From positions 948,361 through 1,012,360 of the forward strand of contig NZ_BMFU01000002.1 in NCBI RefSeq assembly GCF_014639235.1: a stretch of 64,000 nucleotides of DNA, given 5' to 3'. The notes beneath the pieces were generated by a model. That model saw only the letters and a program-made list of their open reading frames with translations. It had not been told where the DNA came from and ran no database searches. Below, in pieces: positions 9,301 through 17,396 of the stretch. The stretch's first letter is position 1. Each line of letters begins with the position of its first letter. The translations under genes were made by a program, and so were the position numbers. Source of the DNA: Paenibacillus silvae (GTDB taxonomy: Bacteria > Bacillota > Bacilli > Paenibacillales > Paenibacillaceae).

Positions 9301-9790
9301 CCTTGGTGCCGTACATCCGATCAATCTCGCCCACCCATACCGTGGCACTTCCATCATCGTTATCACCAAACGTGCAATCAACCGGGCCAAATGTGTTCGG
9401 GCGATGATGCTGCGGCCAGTTAAATTCAATTCCGCCCGATATCCACGGACCTGCAAGCCCTACAAGCGCAGGTTTGATGACACGGTTGTAATAGACAAAA
9501 TCATATTGATTCGTCAGATCCAGTGCACGATAGATTCGACCGCCAAGCTCTGGCATGATCTCGATACGAATATATTCGTTTTCAATAATAATCAGACGAT
9601 ACGATTTGGGCTTCGACTCATCCTCAATCCGATCAATGACGGGATATGGGTACACTTTGCCCGAGCTGCCCTGATAGATTCGTTTTTCCAGAAACATCGG
9701 ATTTTTATCCGGCTTGCCTGTATCGTAGGTTGCAATGTCTCTCTGCTCTTCCCATACCCGAACCTTTAGCCCTGCTGAAGCCTGTTCCAA
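6338..9790 (-). CDS. DUF5107 domain and tetratricopeptide-repeat protein
   Basis: An 1150-residue cytoplasmic protein with no signal peptide. The start is TTG (9788-9790) behind AAGGAG. Residues about 30-350 are a DUF5107 domain, an aldose-epimerase-like beta-sandwich, with ELGGRIYR and SGGIEFNWP. From about residue 460 to the end come many helical TPR-like repeats. Around residues 665-690 the repeats are interrupted by a Ser/Asn/Gln-only linker encoded by a simple repeat. Such proteins are commonly found beside glycoside hydrolases and may bind or scaffold sugar-handling partners, but their activity is not established. Remnants of other genes flank it on both sides (9823-9900 and 5497-6178), so it is the intact survivor of a shrunken locus. 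Confidence 0.85.
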   Translation of the reverse strand: MEQASAGLKVRVWEEQRDIATYDTGKPDKNPMFLEKRIYQGSSGKVYPYPVIDRIEDESKPKSYRLIIIENEYIRIEIMPELGGRIYRALDLTNQYDFVYYNRVIKPALVGLAGPWISGGIEFNWPQHHRPNTFGPVDCTFGDNDDGSATVWVGEIDRMYGTKVTTGFTLHPGKAYLEIHAQVYNRTNEPQTFLWWANPAVAVNDHTQSVFPPDVHAVLDHGKRDVSRFPIATGTYYKMDYSEGVDISRYKNIPVPTSYMAYKSDYNFVGGYDHSVKAGLLHVANHHISPGKKQWTWGNGDFGKAWDRQLTDEDGPYIELMTGVYTDNQPDFTWLQPYETKSFTQYFMPYKDAGVVKNATIDAALNLEMDETSGSTRILIYATSVYEQARIEVKGATATYLQDICDLSPVQSYTGTFPWSGEEEWHQLKAHVLTKDGEVLVFYQPAKPSIHEIPDPAEPLPLPSEIHSIEQLYLAGLHLEQYRHATYEPEAYYLEGLKRDYKDIRLNIAYGTLQVRRGLYQLAEKHFRQAVQSLTWKNTNPYDSEAYYQLGVSLKLQGRQSEAYEALYKAVWSAQFQDIGYYTLAQMDTAQKQYIQALEHVELALTRNSRNYKARHLKTALLRKLERHTQANIYASETLELDPMEYGTACEMVFLSKAWPADHLQAELVRESNESNQSNSSQQNNQSNHSSQSSQSDRAKRGMDYFLQIMRGDVHNYLHITADYAECGMWEEAITLLDVAETQLVESYPMLGYAQAYVYRQLHQRERALECQQLASAAPTTYCFPNTPFELMILQDALAADPGDARAHYYTGNGLYDHKRYEDAIRHWERSCSIDPAFPTAHRNLALAYYNKMHQPELALSSLEKAFRLDSQDARVFYELDQLQKKMSCAPEQRMRQLEAHMPLVHQRDDLYIEWVTLLNMLGFHQEAWRALQMWRFHPWEGGEGKVTGQYVIALTELAKQFIEQRQPEEAIQLLHQAQIYPENLGEGKLEGSADNALHYYLGCAYEQLQQTAAAELSFRRASTGLNEPSSAMFYNDQPPESMFYQGLAWLKRNDVKEARRRFHKLMDYAERHVHDHIQMDYFAVSLPDFLVFDDDLHQRNKVHCHYMRALGLLGLNQKNEAAQELHQVLAININHQQAFMLITKGLSYI

Positions 9791-9822
9791 TTTCGCTCAC
9801 TCCTTGCCTCGTAATACGTTGA

Positions 9823-9900
9823 TCATACGCTGGCACCAGCAAGTGTAACATTGACATTCAGCGGTTCTTCATGGACGATCTTCGGATTGTTACGCTCCAC
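9823..9900 (-). pseudogene. 3' end of a lost gene, 25 codons
   Basis: Reading GTG to TGA, the codons give a plausible protein C-terminus (EEPLNVNVTLAGASV) ending 32 bases before the DUF5107 start. There is no ribosome binding site at its beginning, and the frame upstream runs straight into the treR terminator. I read it as the tail of a gene whose body was deleted when treR came to lie upstream. A chance open frame cannot be excluded. Confidence 0.3.
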
Positions 9901-9904
9901 AGAC

Positions 9905-9951
9905 AAAGAGAGCACCCTTCACTGCAAGATGCAGTGACAAGGTACTCTCTT
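9905..9951 (-). terminator. Terminator of treR
   Basis: A long interrupted hairpin: inner stem CACTGCA/TGCAGTG with an AGA loop, outer stem AGAGAG/CTCTCT, followed by TTTG on the minus strand. It lies about 60 bases after the treR stop. Confidence 0.7.
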
Positions 9952-10008
9952 CTTTACAAGCGATATTGATGGAATCAGCCCTGATGCAATTTCTATTGGG
10001 GGCCATGT

Positions 10009-10719
10009 TTATTTACGTCTTGCAAAATCTACAAATATAAACTTGTCCGGCCGATGCCGTGACTCGGTATACTGGAACTGGCTGGTGTCCTCAAGATAGA
10101 CCTGGCTTCTGACAACAACAACATTATGAAAGCCTTCCAGATCCAGCAGTTCCCTGTCCTCAGCCGTCGGTTCCTCCACCAGAATTTCTTTTTTGGCATA
10201 GGAGATCGATAACCCCAGTCCCTGCTCAATATATTCATAGATGGAATCTTGGCAGATATCCTCGTCAAGCCCGGGGATTAAACGCTGGCTGATGTAATCC
10301 TTGTCCAGAATAACCTGCTCCCCGTCCACCTTACGAACACGATTAATCTGCCAGACTTGCTGCTGCTGAGCAAAGCCCGTCTTCTGGCTCAACGCCTGAT
10401 CCACCGCTTGTTCTCTGAAAAGTTTAACAACGGTTTGCGCACGGTGTCCCATCTTCTGCGCCAATTCTTTAAAGCTGACCAGGCCTGATACGGGAAAATC
10501 AATTTTACGTATGTCAAGAACAATGGAGCCTTTCCCCTGAATCTTCTGAATATAACCTTCCTCATACAGCATCTTGAGCGCCTTACGTATCGTCTCTCTG
10601 GATGTTTGGTATCGTTCTGACAGCTCCAGCTCCGATTGAAGCAGTGTGCCCGCCTCAATCTCTCCATTCCGAATACGTTCCGCAATATCTTCGTATATTC
10701 GGATAAATTTATTGTTCAT
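10009..10719 (-). CDS. treR: TreR-type GntR family repressor
   Basis: A 236-residue regulator of the HutC/UTRA branch. A winged helix occupies residues 1-70 (SRETIRKALKML, then GYIQKIQGKGS). A UTRA ligand domain follows, with PVSGLVSFKELAQ, LDKDYISQ, SIYEYIEQGLGLSISYAKKE and FQYTESRHRPDKF. These motifs follow Bacillus subtilis TreR closely; that protein represses trehalose genes and is relieved by trehalose 6-phosphate. No treP or treA gene is nearby, which is unlike the Bacillus treP-treA-treR order, so its target is elsewhere or has changed. It has its own terminator. Confidence 0.85.
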   Translation of the reverse strand: MNNKFIRIYEDIAERIRNGEIEAGTLLQSELELSERYQTSRETIRKALKMLYEEGYIQKIQGKGSIVLDIRKIDFPVSGLVSFKELAQKMGHRAQTVVKLFREQAVDQALSQKTGFAQQQQVWQINRVRKVDGEQVILDKDYISQRLIPGLDEDICQDSIYEYIEQGLGLSISYAKKEILVEEPTAEDRELLDLEGFHNVVVVRSQVYLEDTSQFQYTESRHRPDKFIFVDFARRK

Positions 10720-10785
10720 TTTTCATCACCATAGCTCATTACCCTTTTTATCATATTGGCAACCTGTAATCTCGTTCAATGACTC

Positions 10786-11808
10786 CTATTTCTCATTTCT
10801 GATTTTGACCAAGGCTTCTTCAAGAACACCTATGACTCTATCACACCATTGATCAAACTCAGGATCAGCAATCTGCAATTCAGGGTGCTCCAAAATGTGC
10901 TTGATTGTGCTGCGAATCCCTTGATCCGCCCTCGTAGTTGCTACAAATTCAGGCACGAGCCGTTTCAGCTTGCTGTTGTCAAATACAACCGTATTGGCTT
11001 TATCTCCAAGCAAACTGCCCCGCAAGTCCAAATCGCTGCTGGCCGCTAAAAACTCGGAAGGCACATGAACGGTATGCAGCTTGACGCCAAGCGTGCCCGC
11101 AATAATCTCATGAATCTGGTTCCAGGTGACAGACTCATCCGAGGTGATATGTACAGCTTCACCGATCGCATGAATGTTGCCCATCAATCCGATAAAACCT
11201 TTGGCAAAATCGGTATTATGTGTAATCGTCCATAACGAGGTGCCGTCACCGTGAATGATTACCGGTTTATTTTCCAGCATACGCTTGAGGACCTGCCAGC
11301 TGCCCTTCGCACCATGCACGCCAAGCGGCACCGATTGGTTGCCATACGTATGACTTGGACGAACAATCGTAACAGGAAAACCTTCGTCCCGGTACAATTT
11401 CAACAGATAGTCTTCACATGCAATTTTGTTTCGGGAATATTCCCAGAATGGATTGCTTAAAGGTGTGCCTTCGGTGATTCTGTAGTCAGATAACGGTGTT
11501 TGATATGCCGATGCAGAGCTGATGAAGATGAACTGCCTGGTTTTGCCTTTGAACAAACGATAGTCTCTCTCCAGTTGGGAGGGTACAAAAGCAATAAAGT
11601 CTGCCACAACATCAAATTCAAGCTCGGCAATCAGCTCGGCTACACGACTCTCATCATTAATGTCAGCCTGAAGGACCCGGACCTCTGCGGGCAATTCATC
11701 GTTATGGTTCCCGCGGTTGATCAAATACAGTTCGCAGCCCTGCTTCGCAAGCATCTCTGTAATCGCCGTGCTTATGGTGCCTGTGCCTCCAATAAATAGC
11801 GCTTTCAT
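10786..11808 (-). CDS. NAD-dependent epimerase/dehydratase family protein
   Basis: A 340-residue extended short-chain dehydrogenase. The Rossmann motif GGTGTIS is at residues 8-14. The active-site region has SSASAY and YSRNK (the YxxxK pair), although the usual extended-SDR motif spacing is loose, which suggests an atypical member close to isoflavone-reductase or mRNA-binding-like SDRs. The substrate is unknown. GGAGG lies seven bases before ATG. It runs separately from treR, with 66 bases between. Confidence 0.8.
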   Translation of the reverse strand: MKALFIGGTGTISTAITEMLAKQGCELYLINRGNHNDELPAEVRVLQADINDESRVAELIAELEFDVVADFIAFVPSQLERDYRLFKGKTRQFIFISSASAYQTPLSDYRITEGTPLSNPFWEYSRNKIACEDYLLKLYRDEGFPVTIVRPSHTYGNQSVPLGVHGAKGSWQVLKRMLENKPVIIHGDGTSLWTITHNTDFAKGFIGLMGNIHAIGEAVHITSDESVTWNQIHEIIAGTLGVKLHTVHVPSEFLAASSDLDLRGSLLGDKANTVVFDNSKLKRLVPEFVATTRADQGIRSTIKHILEHPELQIADPEFDQWCDRVIGVLEEALVKIRNEK

Positions 11809-11863
11809 CTCTGCACCTCCAGATCAATTTGCATCCACGTTCATGATAGCATGCACGACAAAA

Positions 11864-11897
11864 AGGAGCAAAGTCCGTTAGAACGAACTCTGCTCCT
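11864..11897 (-). terminator. Terminator of the cupredoxin gene
   Basis: Stem AGGAGCA/TGCTCCT plus inner pairs around a short loop, followed on the minus strand by TTTTTGTC. It lies directly after the cupredoxin stop. Confidence 0.8.
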
Positions 11898-11907
11898 GTT
11901 ATACAAA

Positions 11908-12333
11908 TTATATCACCTTGATTGTTCCGTAAATCATATACATACCGCAGTGAAGTTCGTATTCTCCCGGCTTGACGTTCTGATCCACCGTGTAATAATT
12001 GTCTCCCTTTTGCATATACAGGTCCATACCTAATTTCTCTGCAGCAACCGATTTGACGTGTGTCACGCTCCGAGTCAGAATGAAATTGATTTTCGTAGGC
12101 ACCCCGGATTTTACCTCAATGACATTAGGCTCGAATCCATCGTTGCTTACGTTAACATCAATAACTTCATATCCTTTCAAATCCTCTGGTGTCTCGGCTT
12201 GAGCAGTCACTGCTTTGCCTGATCCCGGGGATACGTCTTTACCCATGAAATATACAAAAAATGATCCAAGCAGGGCAACTACGGCTACACCCAAAGTTAA
12301 TAAAGGCCATGCTTTCTTAAACCAGCTATTCAT
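11908..12333 (-). CDS. Membrane-anchored cupredoxin-domain protein
   Basis: 141 residues: one N-terminal transmembrane helix (about 9-30), a short linker, then a cupredoxin-like beta-barrel facing outward. Possible copper ligands are His92 (SVTHVKS), His128, Cys129 and the methionines in HCGMYM, which look like a type 1 or CuA-like site. The motif resembles small cupredoxins seen beside EfeO-type or copper-handling proteins. It is a single gene with its own terminator, so the partner is not shown. A role in copper binding or electron transfer at the membrane is inferred. Confidence 0.75.
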   Translation of the reverse strand: MNSWFKKAWPLLTLGVAVVALLGSFFVYFMGKDVSPGSGKAVTAQAETPEDLKGYEVIDVNVSNDGFEPNVIEVKSGVPTKINFILTRSVTHVKSVAAEKLGMDLYMQKGDNYYTVDQNVKPGEYELHCGMYMIYGTIKVI

Positions 12334-12472
12334 ATGAACACTCCTTATTGCATTGTCCCATCTTCATTTGTGAGGTGGATGGATGTACTTTACAAGCATA
12401 CCCCATTCACTGCTTAATGAAAATGACCCCTCCGGGCTATTCCCTGACTAACCTGTGAACAAAATGAGAAAA

Positions 12473-12490
12473 GACCTGATTTCTCAGGCC
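12473..12490 (-). terminator. Terminator of the EamA transporter gene
   Basis: Stem GGCCTGA/TCAGGTC (one G-U pair) with a GAAA loop on the minus strand, followed by TTTTCT. Confidence 0.75.
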
Positions 12491-12532
12491 TTGTATGACA
12501 TTATGCATGGACAGCAGGTTCCAGCAACTCAC

Positions 12533-13507
12533 TCAGGAATATAAAGGACGGCTCTGGCTCTGGCTTCGTCTCATTCGCATTTTATACAATTCTGGCAGAG
12601 CGACACCGATTAATACGATGATCACACCGATCCACTGCAATCCACTCACATGCTCATGCAGAACAATTGAGGATAACAGCACCGCAACCGGAAGCTCCAC
12701 CGCGCCCAGAATGCCAGCCATATCTCCACCGATATGCGGCACTCCAATTGCAAACAGAACAGGTGGGATAAATGCGCCGAAGAATCCCAGCAGCAATCCG
12801 AACACAAGCAGCTGACTCCAGATCAAGCCGTTGAAGAGGAAGGTCGGCGGGAACAGAATACATAACAGGATCAAACCGCCTGTAACCATCCAGGCACTGC
12901 GAAATGCCGGGTGTGCAGAAGGAACGGCTTTACCGCTAAAGAGCACAAACAAGGAATAACTGACCGCAGCCATTAGGCCAAGAGCAATACCAAGGCCGCT
13001 GAACTCACCAAGCCCCTGCTCCAGAAAACCTGCTGCTAGCAATGTGCCGCCAAACAAAATGAGCAGTGTCAGAAACGTCACTTTATCCGGACGCTGACGT
13101 TTGCTGATCGCCTGAATCAGTACACTGATCCACGTAAATTGAAAGAGCAGAATGATTGCTAATGAAGCAGGTATATAACGCAACGATTGATAATAAACGA
13201 GACCGGTAATTACGGTTGGTGTACCTGCCGCCATCAGCAGCAGACGCTGCTTCCAGGTCAAACGTGCAAACACGGTTGAAGCGGACGCTGACGCAGTTTT
13301 TCCGTTATGCTGTACACCGCGCTTGCTTCTGCGTCCAGCTCTGAAGCGAGTGTATAATGCCAGCATCCAGGACAGAATAAAGCCGGTAATCAGTTGGGTG
13401 CCCACCACTTCGCCAAGCTGGTACCCTTGACCATAAGCGAGCACAACAATCGTGGACAGGATACCGTAGCTCATCGCTCCTGCCAGGACAGACAAATAAT
13501 ATTTCAT
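12533..13507 (-). CDS. EamA/DMT-family transporter under a purine-riboswitch-like leader
   Basis: A 324-residue, about ten-helix protein of the drug/metabolite transporter superfamily with two EamA repeats. AGGAGG lies 11 bases before the ATG. The long positively charged loop near residue 60 (RRSKRG) separates helices. The 5' leader carries a guanine-riboswitch-like aptamer (13643-13716) and a terminator (13599-13654) arranged so that ligand binding should allow transcription. By analogy to the adenine-activated pbuE efflux pump of Bacillus subtilis (a different transporter family), the likely job is export of a purine base or related compound. Substrate is inference. Confidence 0.85.
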   Translation of the reverse strand: MKYYLSVLAGAMSYGILSTIVVLAYGQGYQLGEVVGTQLITGFILSWMLALYTRFRAGRRSKRGVQHNGKTASASASTVFARLTWKQRLLLMAAGTPTVITGLVYYQSLRYIPASLAIILLFQFTWISVLIQAISKRQRPDKVTFLTLLILFGGTLLAAGFLEQGLGEFSGLGIALGLMAAVSYSLFVLFSGKAVPSAHPAFRSAWMVTGGLILLCILFPPTFLFNGLIWSQLLVFGLLLGFFGAFIPPVLFAIGVPHIGGDMAGILGAVELPVAVLLSSIVLHEHVSGLQWIGVIIVLIGVALPELYKMRMRRSQSQSRPLYS

Positions 13508-13598
13508 GATTCAATAAACCTCCTGATAATCCAAAAATACGTACCGAATTCGGGTTTAAGTAAGGTCACAATGATCTATCTGGCAAATTGTCAAATGC

Positions 13599-13654
13599 AA
13601 AAAATCCTAACTCCGTGCAAGGAATACGTTGATTCCCTGGCATCGTAGTTAGGA
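13599..13654 (-). terminator. Regulated terminator of the purine-riboswitch-like leader
   Basis: TCCTAACT (13647-13654) pairs perfectly with AGTTAGGA (13605-13612) and is followed by six T. The 5' arm is the 3' side of aptamer helix P3, the J3/1 strand and the first base of the 3' side of P1, so the terminator and the folded aptamer exclude each other. Inside the loop is a minor GGAAT/ATTCC hairpin. Confidence 0.75.
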
Positions 13655-13716
13655 AGTATAGGCTTCCCGTAGAGACCCTCGCCCTGTGTACACTTTTGGC
13701 CTGCGAGGTTATACGA
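13643..13716 (-). promoter_or_regulatory. Guanine/purine-riboswitch-like aptamer
   Basis: On the minus strand the parts of the purine aptamer come in order: P1 TCGTA/TACGA; P2 CCTCGC/GCGAGG; J2/3 GTCTCTAC, the strongly conserved core; P3 GGGAAG/CTTCCT with loop CCTATA; J3/1 AAC, whose C is the position that gives guanine-type recognition in this family. L2 is about 20 bases with a GTGTACAC palindrome, instead of the usual 7, although GG and CC for the L2-L3 contact are available. The oversized loop suggests a variant. Ligand is not decided by sequence. Confidence 0.75.
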
Positions 13717-13804
13717 AATGAAATATGCAATTTGAGATATCATTCATGTGACGACTTTTCATATATTACATGTGGAGTGAGCTTGTGTCAACCCCATTTC
13801 AATT

Positions 13805-16009
13805 TTAATTCAAATCCCATTCCAGTGTAGTCTGCAGCCCTGCTTGTAACCCTTCCAGATCCAGTCCGTCCACGGCAAAAGCTTCCCGAATCAAGGATGG
13901 TGCGATAAACTCGTCATACTTGCCAAGATAAGGCGCTTCGTCCTCCGCTAACAATGCAGAAGCGTCTTGTGCCATACGGCATTCACTCATCATCTCGGCT
14001 AACAACGTTCGTTCATCCACTTTACCCGAAACGACAAAATAATATGGCTCCATCGGCACGACCGAACGCAAAGCCAGCCTTTCCGACAGATTATGCTTCA
14101 TCAGCCGCTCCAGTGTACGGAACGCCTTGCTGCCTACCCACGGCAATACATACATGGAATCCCCGCCTGCCGGTATGACAACCTGCTTGAGCAAGCCGCT
14201 CTCGCGTGCAAGGCGTCTTGCCCGTTCCAGTCGATTGACGGCTTGGGGTGACAGATAAGGGTAGATGACCGAATCGGACAGCACCTCACGCATTTTTTGA
14301 ACAACAGCGGTATGAATATCTCCCCCTGCCCCGAGCCACAGCGTATCGACCTTGCCTTTGGCCGGCTTCACATACACAGCCTTATGCTTGTGGTCCACCT
14401 CTTCGACCTTCCACAGCTTGCCTGCAAGCGAGAAGCAGTAACCCGGCGGCGGAACCGTTGTAATGGACCCGATCTCCTCCGAGCCGTTCAGCACTTTATG
14501 CTCTTCATCATCCTTAAACACGGCATAGAAGCGATAGTTGTTCACAATCTTTTCACCTGTGAGTCCGATAATCAGCGTCTGCTCCTCGGTCCACTGCAGA
14601 TGGTCTGTTTTAATCAGATAATTGAGGAAGGTTTGATATTGATCGGGTGTAATCTCTGAAAATGGTGCCAGGCTGAGAATGGCTGCGGCAATTTCTCCGG
14701 GTTCCGCTTCCCCCATGCTTTTCAGCATACTCATGGTCTGGTGATACAGGACACCAATCGGCATCCTTCGAGCCTCCAGCGGCTCTACCCATTTGGTTCT
14801 GACATACAGCTCAATGACAGCAATGGCGCGCATTAACGTCCATGGCATACGAGCAGGAAGCTGCGCCTCCTCGTCCTCTTCCTCGGGGCAGACAAAAAGC
14901 ATCTCCGATGCCATGTCATCACGCCTCCCTGATCGTCCAAGCCGCTGTACAAAGCTCGATGCGCTGTATGGTGCCCCCAGCTGAACCACCCGCTCCAGTT
15001 CTCCCAGATCGATCCCGAGTTCAAGCGTCACTGTCGCTGCTGCAACAGCCGGACCTGCACCCGTGCGCAGTGCCGCTTCCGTTTCTTCTCTCAGCATGGC
15101 CGAGATGCTTCCATGGTGAACATGAAACACATCCCGCTCCTCTCTTCGCGCAGCGACACGGCGCATCTCCAGAATCGTCAATTCCGCATCGGTGCGGCTG
15201 TTGGTGAAGATCAGCGCTTTTTTACGATGTGTGCTCTCGTATATAAAGTCATAATAGGCTTTGCGTGCATGATGCAGCTGCTCTGCCTGTTCCTCGTTCT
15301 GTGCATCCGGGAATGAAAAATGCTCCACCCGCAGCCTCAGCTTGCGCCCGCCGGGTGAAGATACAACATCCACGCCTTGCCGTGTTCCCGCAGCCAGCCA
15401 AGCGGTAGCTGTATCATAATCACTCAATGTGGCCGACAGCCCTACTCTTCGCGGGGCACAGCCAGCCATACGTTCAATTCGCGCCAGCTGACTCAGCACC
15501 TGAATGCCCCGATCTGCTCCCATAAAGGCATGTACCTCATCAATGATGACATAACGCAGATCGTGGAAGAGGGCAGGGATGGCATTCGGCCGATTCATTA
15601 GCAAGCCCTCCAGCGACTCGGGTGTAATCTGCAGCACCCCTGACGGATTTTTCATCAGCTTGGTTTTCTCCGCCTGAGGAACATCCCCATGCCAATGCCA
15701 GACCGGAATATGACCTTCGGACAACAGGTCCTTCAGACGTTCAAACTGGTCATTAATCAGTGCTTTCAAGGGGCCAATATAGAGAATTCCCACCGACTTG
15801 GAGGGCTGGTCGTACAACTCCGTTAATGCAGGAAAAAAGGCAGCCTCCGTCTTGCCAGAAGCCGTACCTGCCGCAATCAGCATATGATGTGAGGTATGAA
15901 AGCAAATATTGCACGCCTCAATCTGGGCAGGACGCAGGGCTTCCCATCTTTTTTTATATATAAACTCCTGCACAAACGGGGCCAGTCTGTAGAATGGATT
16001 GTCACTCAT
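13805..16009 (-). CDS. Lhr-type DEAD/DEAH-box superfamily 2 helicase
   Basis: 734 residues. Helicase motifs: Walker A AGTASGKT (47-54), DEVH (157-160), SAT (192-194), and motif VI QRLGRSGRRD (355-364). The C-terminal half resembles the accessory region of Lhr and of BREX BrxHI helicases. The ATG overlaps the stop of the upstream ATPase gene (ATGA), with GGAG nine bases ahead, so the two are translationally coupled. It is the last gene of the TerB-ATPase-helicase operon. The partners suggest action on nucleic acid in a stress or phage-defence response; this is inferred from the families, since none of the usual BREX methylase or PglZ genes is present. Confidence 0.85.
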   Translation of the reverse strand: MSDNPFYRLAPFVQEFIYKKRWEALRPAQIEACNICFHTSHHMLIAAGTASGKTEAAFFPALTELYDQPSKSVGILYIGPLKALINDQFERLKDLLSEGHIPVWHWHGDVPQAEKTKLMKNPSGVLQITPESLEGLLMNRPNAIPALFHDLRYVIIDEVHAFMGADRGIQVLSQLARIERMAGCAPRRVGLSATLSDYDTATAWLAAGTRQGVDVVSSPGGRKLRLRVEHFSFPDAQNEEQAEQLHHARKAYYDFIYESTHRKKALIFTNSRTDAELTILEMRRVAARREERDVFHVHHGSISAMLREETEAALRTGAGPAVAAATVTLELGIDLGELERVVQLGAPYSASSFVQRLGRSGRRDDMASEMLFVCPEEEDEEAQLPARMPWTLMRAIAVIELYVRTKWVEPLEARRMPIGVLYHQTMSMLKSMGEAEPGEIAAAILSLAPFSEITPDQYQTFLNYLIKTDHLQWTEEQTLIIGLTGEKIVNNYRFYAVFKDDEEHKVLNGSEEIGSITTVPPPGYCFSLAGKLWKVEEVDHKHKAVYVKPAKGKVDTLWLGAGGDIHTAVVQKMREVLSDSVIYPYLSPQAVNRLERARRLARESGLLKQVVIPAGGDSMYVLPWVGSKAFRTLERLMKHNLSERLALRSVVPMEPYYFVVSGKVDERTLLAEMMSECRMAQDASALLAEDEAPYLGKYDEFIAPSLIREAFAVDGLDLEGLQAGLQTTLEWDLN

Positions 16010-17394
16010 AGCTCGAACTCCGCCAGAAAATCATCCACGTCATCCCCTTCGGTTGAACCCGCTTTTCCCTGTATTGAGGCTTTGGCCTGTGCTGTTCGCT
16101 CACCGAGCAGCTGCTCATACGTCACTTCCGGATTCTGATGCAGCGTATGCAGCACATCCATAAAGTCACGCACCACTTCCCGTGTTGTCAAAAGCTCATC
16201 TGCTCCCAGGCGATTCACCGCCATTTGCATAAAATCAACTAATTGTTCATCGCTCAAGCTCGCTGTATACGCAAAATGAAGCGCATGGATCTGGCGCAGC
16301 TTCTGCAATAAAATCAAAATCTCTTCATGCGACAGCATCGCCAGCTTGATGATAGGCCCGGTATAATTCGCATACGCACTGGCGGCATAACGACCGTCAA
16401 CAAGTCTCGAACGAAGGGCTTCGTAGCTGTATAAGCCGCGACGTTCATCCTCCACAAACTGAGGTGTGCCCCCCACAAAAATACCCAGATGCTCTGCTTT
16501 TCCCTGCATCGTATCGTTAAACATGGTCAGCAGCTTCTCGTAATTGCTTTGGCGTGATACGCTATTTGTAATTTTATACAGGTTCACTGCTTCGTCGATG
16601 AAAAGCAGCAGTCCTTTGTAACCGATACGTGCCGTAAATTCAGACCACAATTTGAAGTAGTCATACCAGTTATCGTCATCAATAATGACGCCGACAGACA
16701 GCTCCTTTTTCGCCTCCGTTTTGGTCGCATATTCCCCCCGAAGCCAGCGGAGTGCTGACTGCTTCTGGTCATCGTCCTCATGTTTGTAACCATTCCAGTA
16801 CGCTGCCAGCACCTTTGCAAAATCAAAACCGTGAACCAGATTCTGCATCTCACCTGTCACCATATAAATCTGCTTTTCGACCTCTAATGCCAGGGCAGGG
16901 TCATCCGGGCGCAAATTCAGGGCATTCATTGTCGTCTGCTGCAAACCTGCAATCCATTTTTGCAAAATAGGCTCCAGCGCGCCGCCATCCGGGCGTGTGC
17001 GGGTGGATAGACGTGTCATCAGTTCACGATACGTGGCCAGTCCCTGACCTTTTGTGCCGACAAGCCTGCGTTCCGGGGATAAATCCGCATCCGCAACAAC
17101 AAATTCACGATCCATCGCATAGTTGCGAATCATCTGTAAAAGAAAGCTTTTACCGCTGCCATATCGGCCTGTAATCAGCTTGAACGCAGCACCGCCTTCG
17201 GCGATATTTTCCAAATCTCGCAGGATCGCCTCCACTTCCGGCTTACGTCCCACAGCAATCTGCTCCAGCCCGATTCGTGGAACAACCCCTGCCGTTAAAG
17301 AGTTAACAAGTGCAGTGGTCAAGCGTCTGGGAATTTTCATTGCCGACTGTCCATTTTCCGAAAAATTCAGGTTGCCCGTTTTATGTTCTGTCAC
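16006..17394 (-). CDS. BrxD-like P-loop ATPase (DUF2791 family)
   Basis: A 462-residue ATPase. Walker A GRYGSGKS is at about 76-83 and Walker B LLLFIDE at about 262-268, within a fold of the kind called BREX system ATP-binding protein BrxD. The GTG at 17392-17394 is preferred as start because AAGAGG lies eight bases before it; a GTG three codons earlier would overlap its own Shine-Dalgarno. It begins two bases after the TerB-N stop and overlaps the helicase start, so all three genes are made together. ATPase and helicase pairs of this type occur in type 2 BREX (BrxD/BrxHI). Confidence 0.83.
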   Translation of the reverse strand: MTEHKTGNLNFSENGQSAMKIPRRLTTALVNSLTAGVVPRIGLEQIAVGRKPEVEAILRDLENIAEGGAAFKLITGRYGSGKSFLLQMIRNYAMDREFVVADADLSPERRLVGTKGQGLATYRELMTRLSTRTRPDGGALEPILQKWIAGLQQTTMNALNLRPDDPALALEVEKQIYMVTGEMQNLVHGFDFAKVLAAYWNGYKHEDDDQKQSALRWLRGEYATKTEAKKELSVGVIIDDDNWYDYFKLWSEFTARIGYKGLLLFIDEAVNLYKITNSVSRQSNYEKLLTMFNDTMQGKAEHLGIFVGGTPQFVEDERRGLYSYEALRSRLVDGRYAASAYANYTGPIIKLAMLSHEEILILLQKLRQIHALHFAYTASLSDEQLVDFMQMAVNRLGADELLTTREVVRDFMDVLHTLHQNPEVTYEQLLGERTAQAKASIQGKAGSTEGDDVDDFLAEFEL

Positions 17395-17396
17395 AG

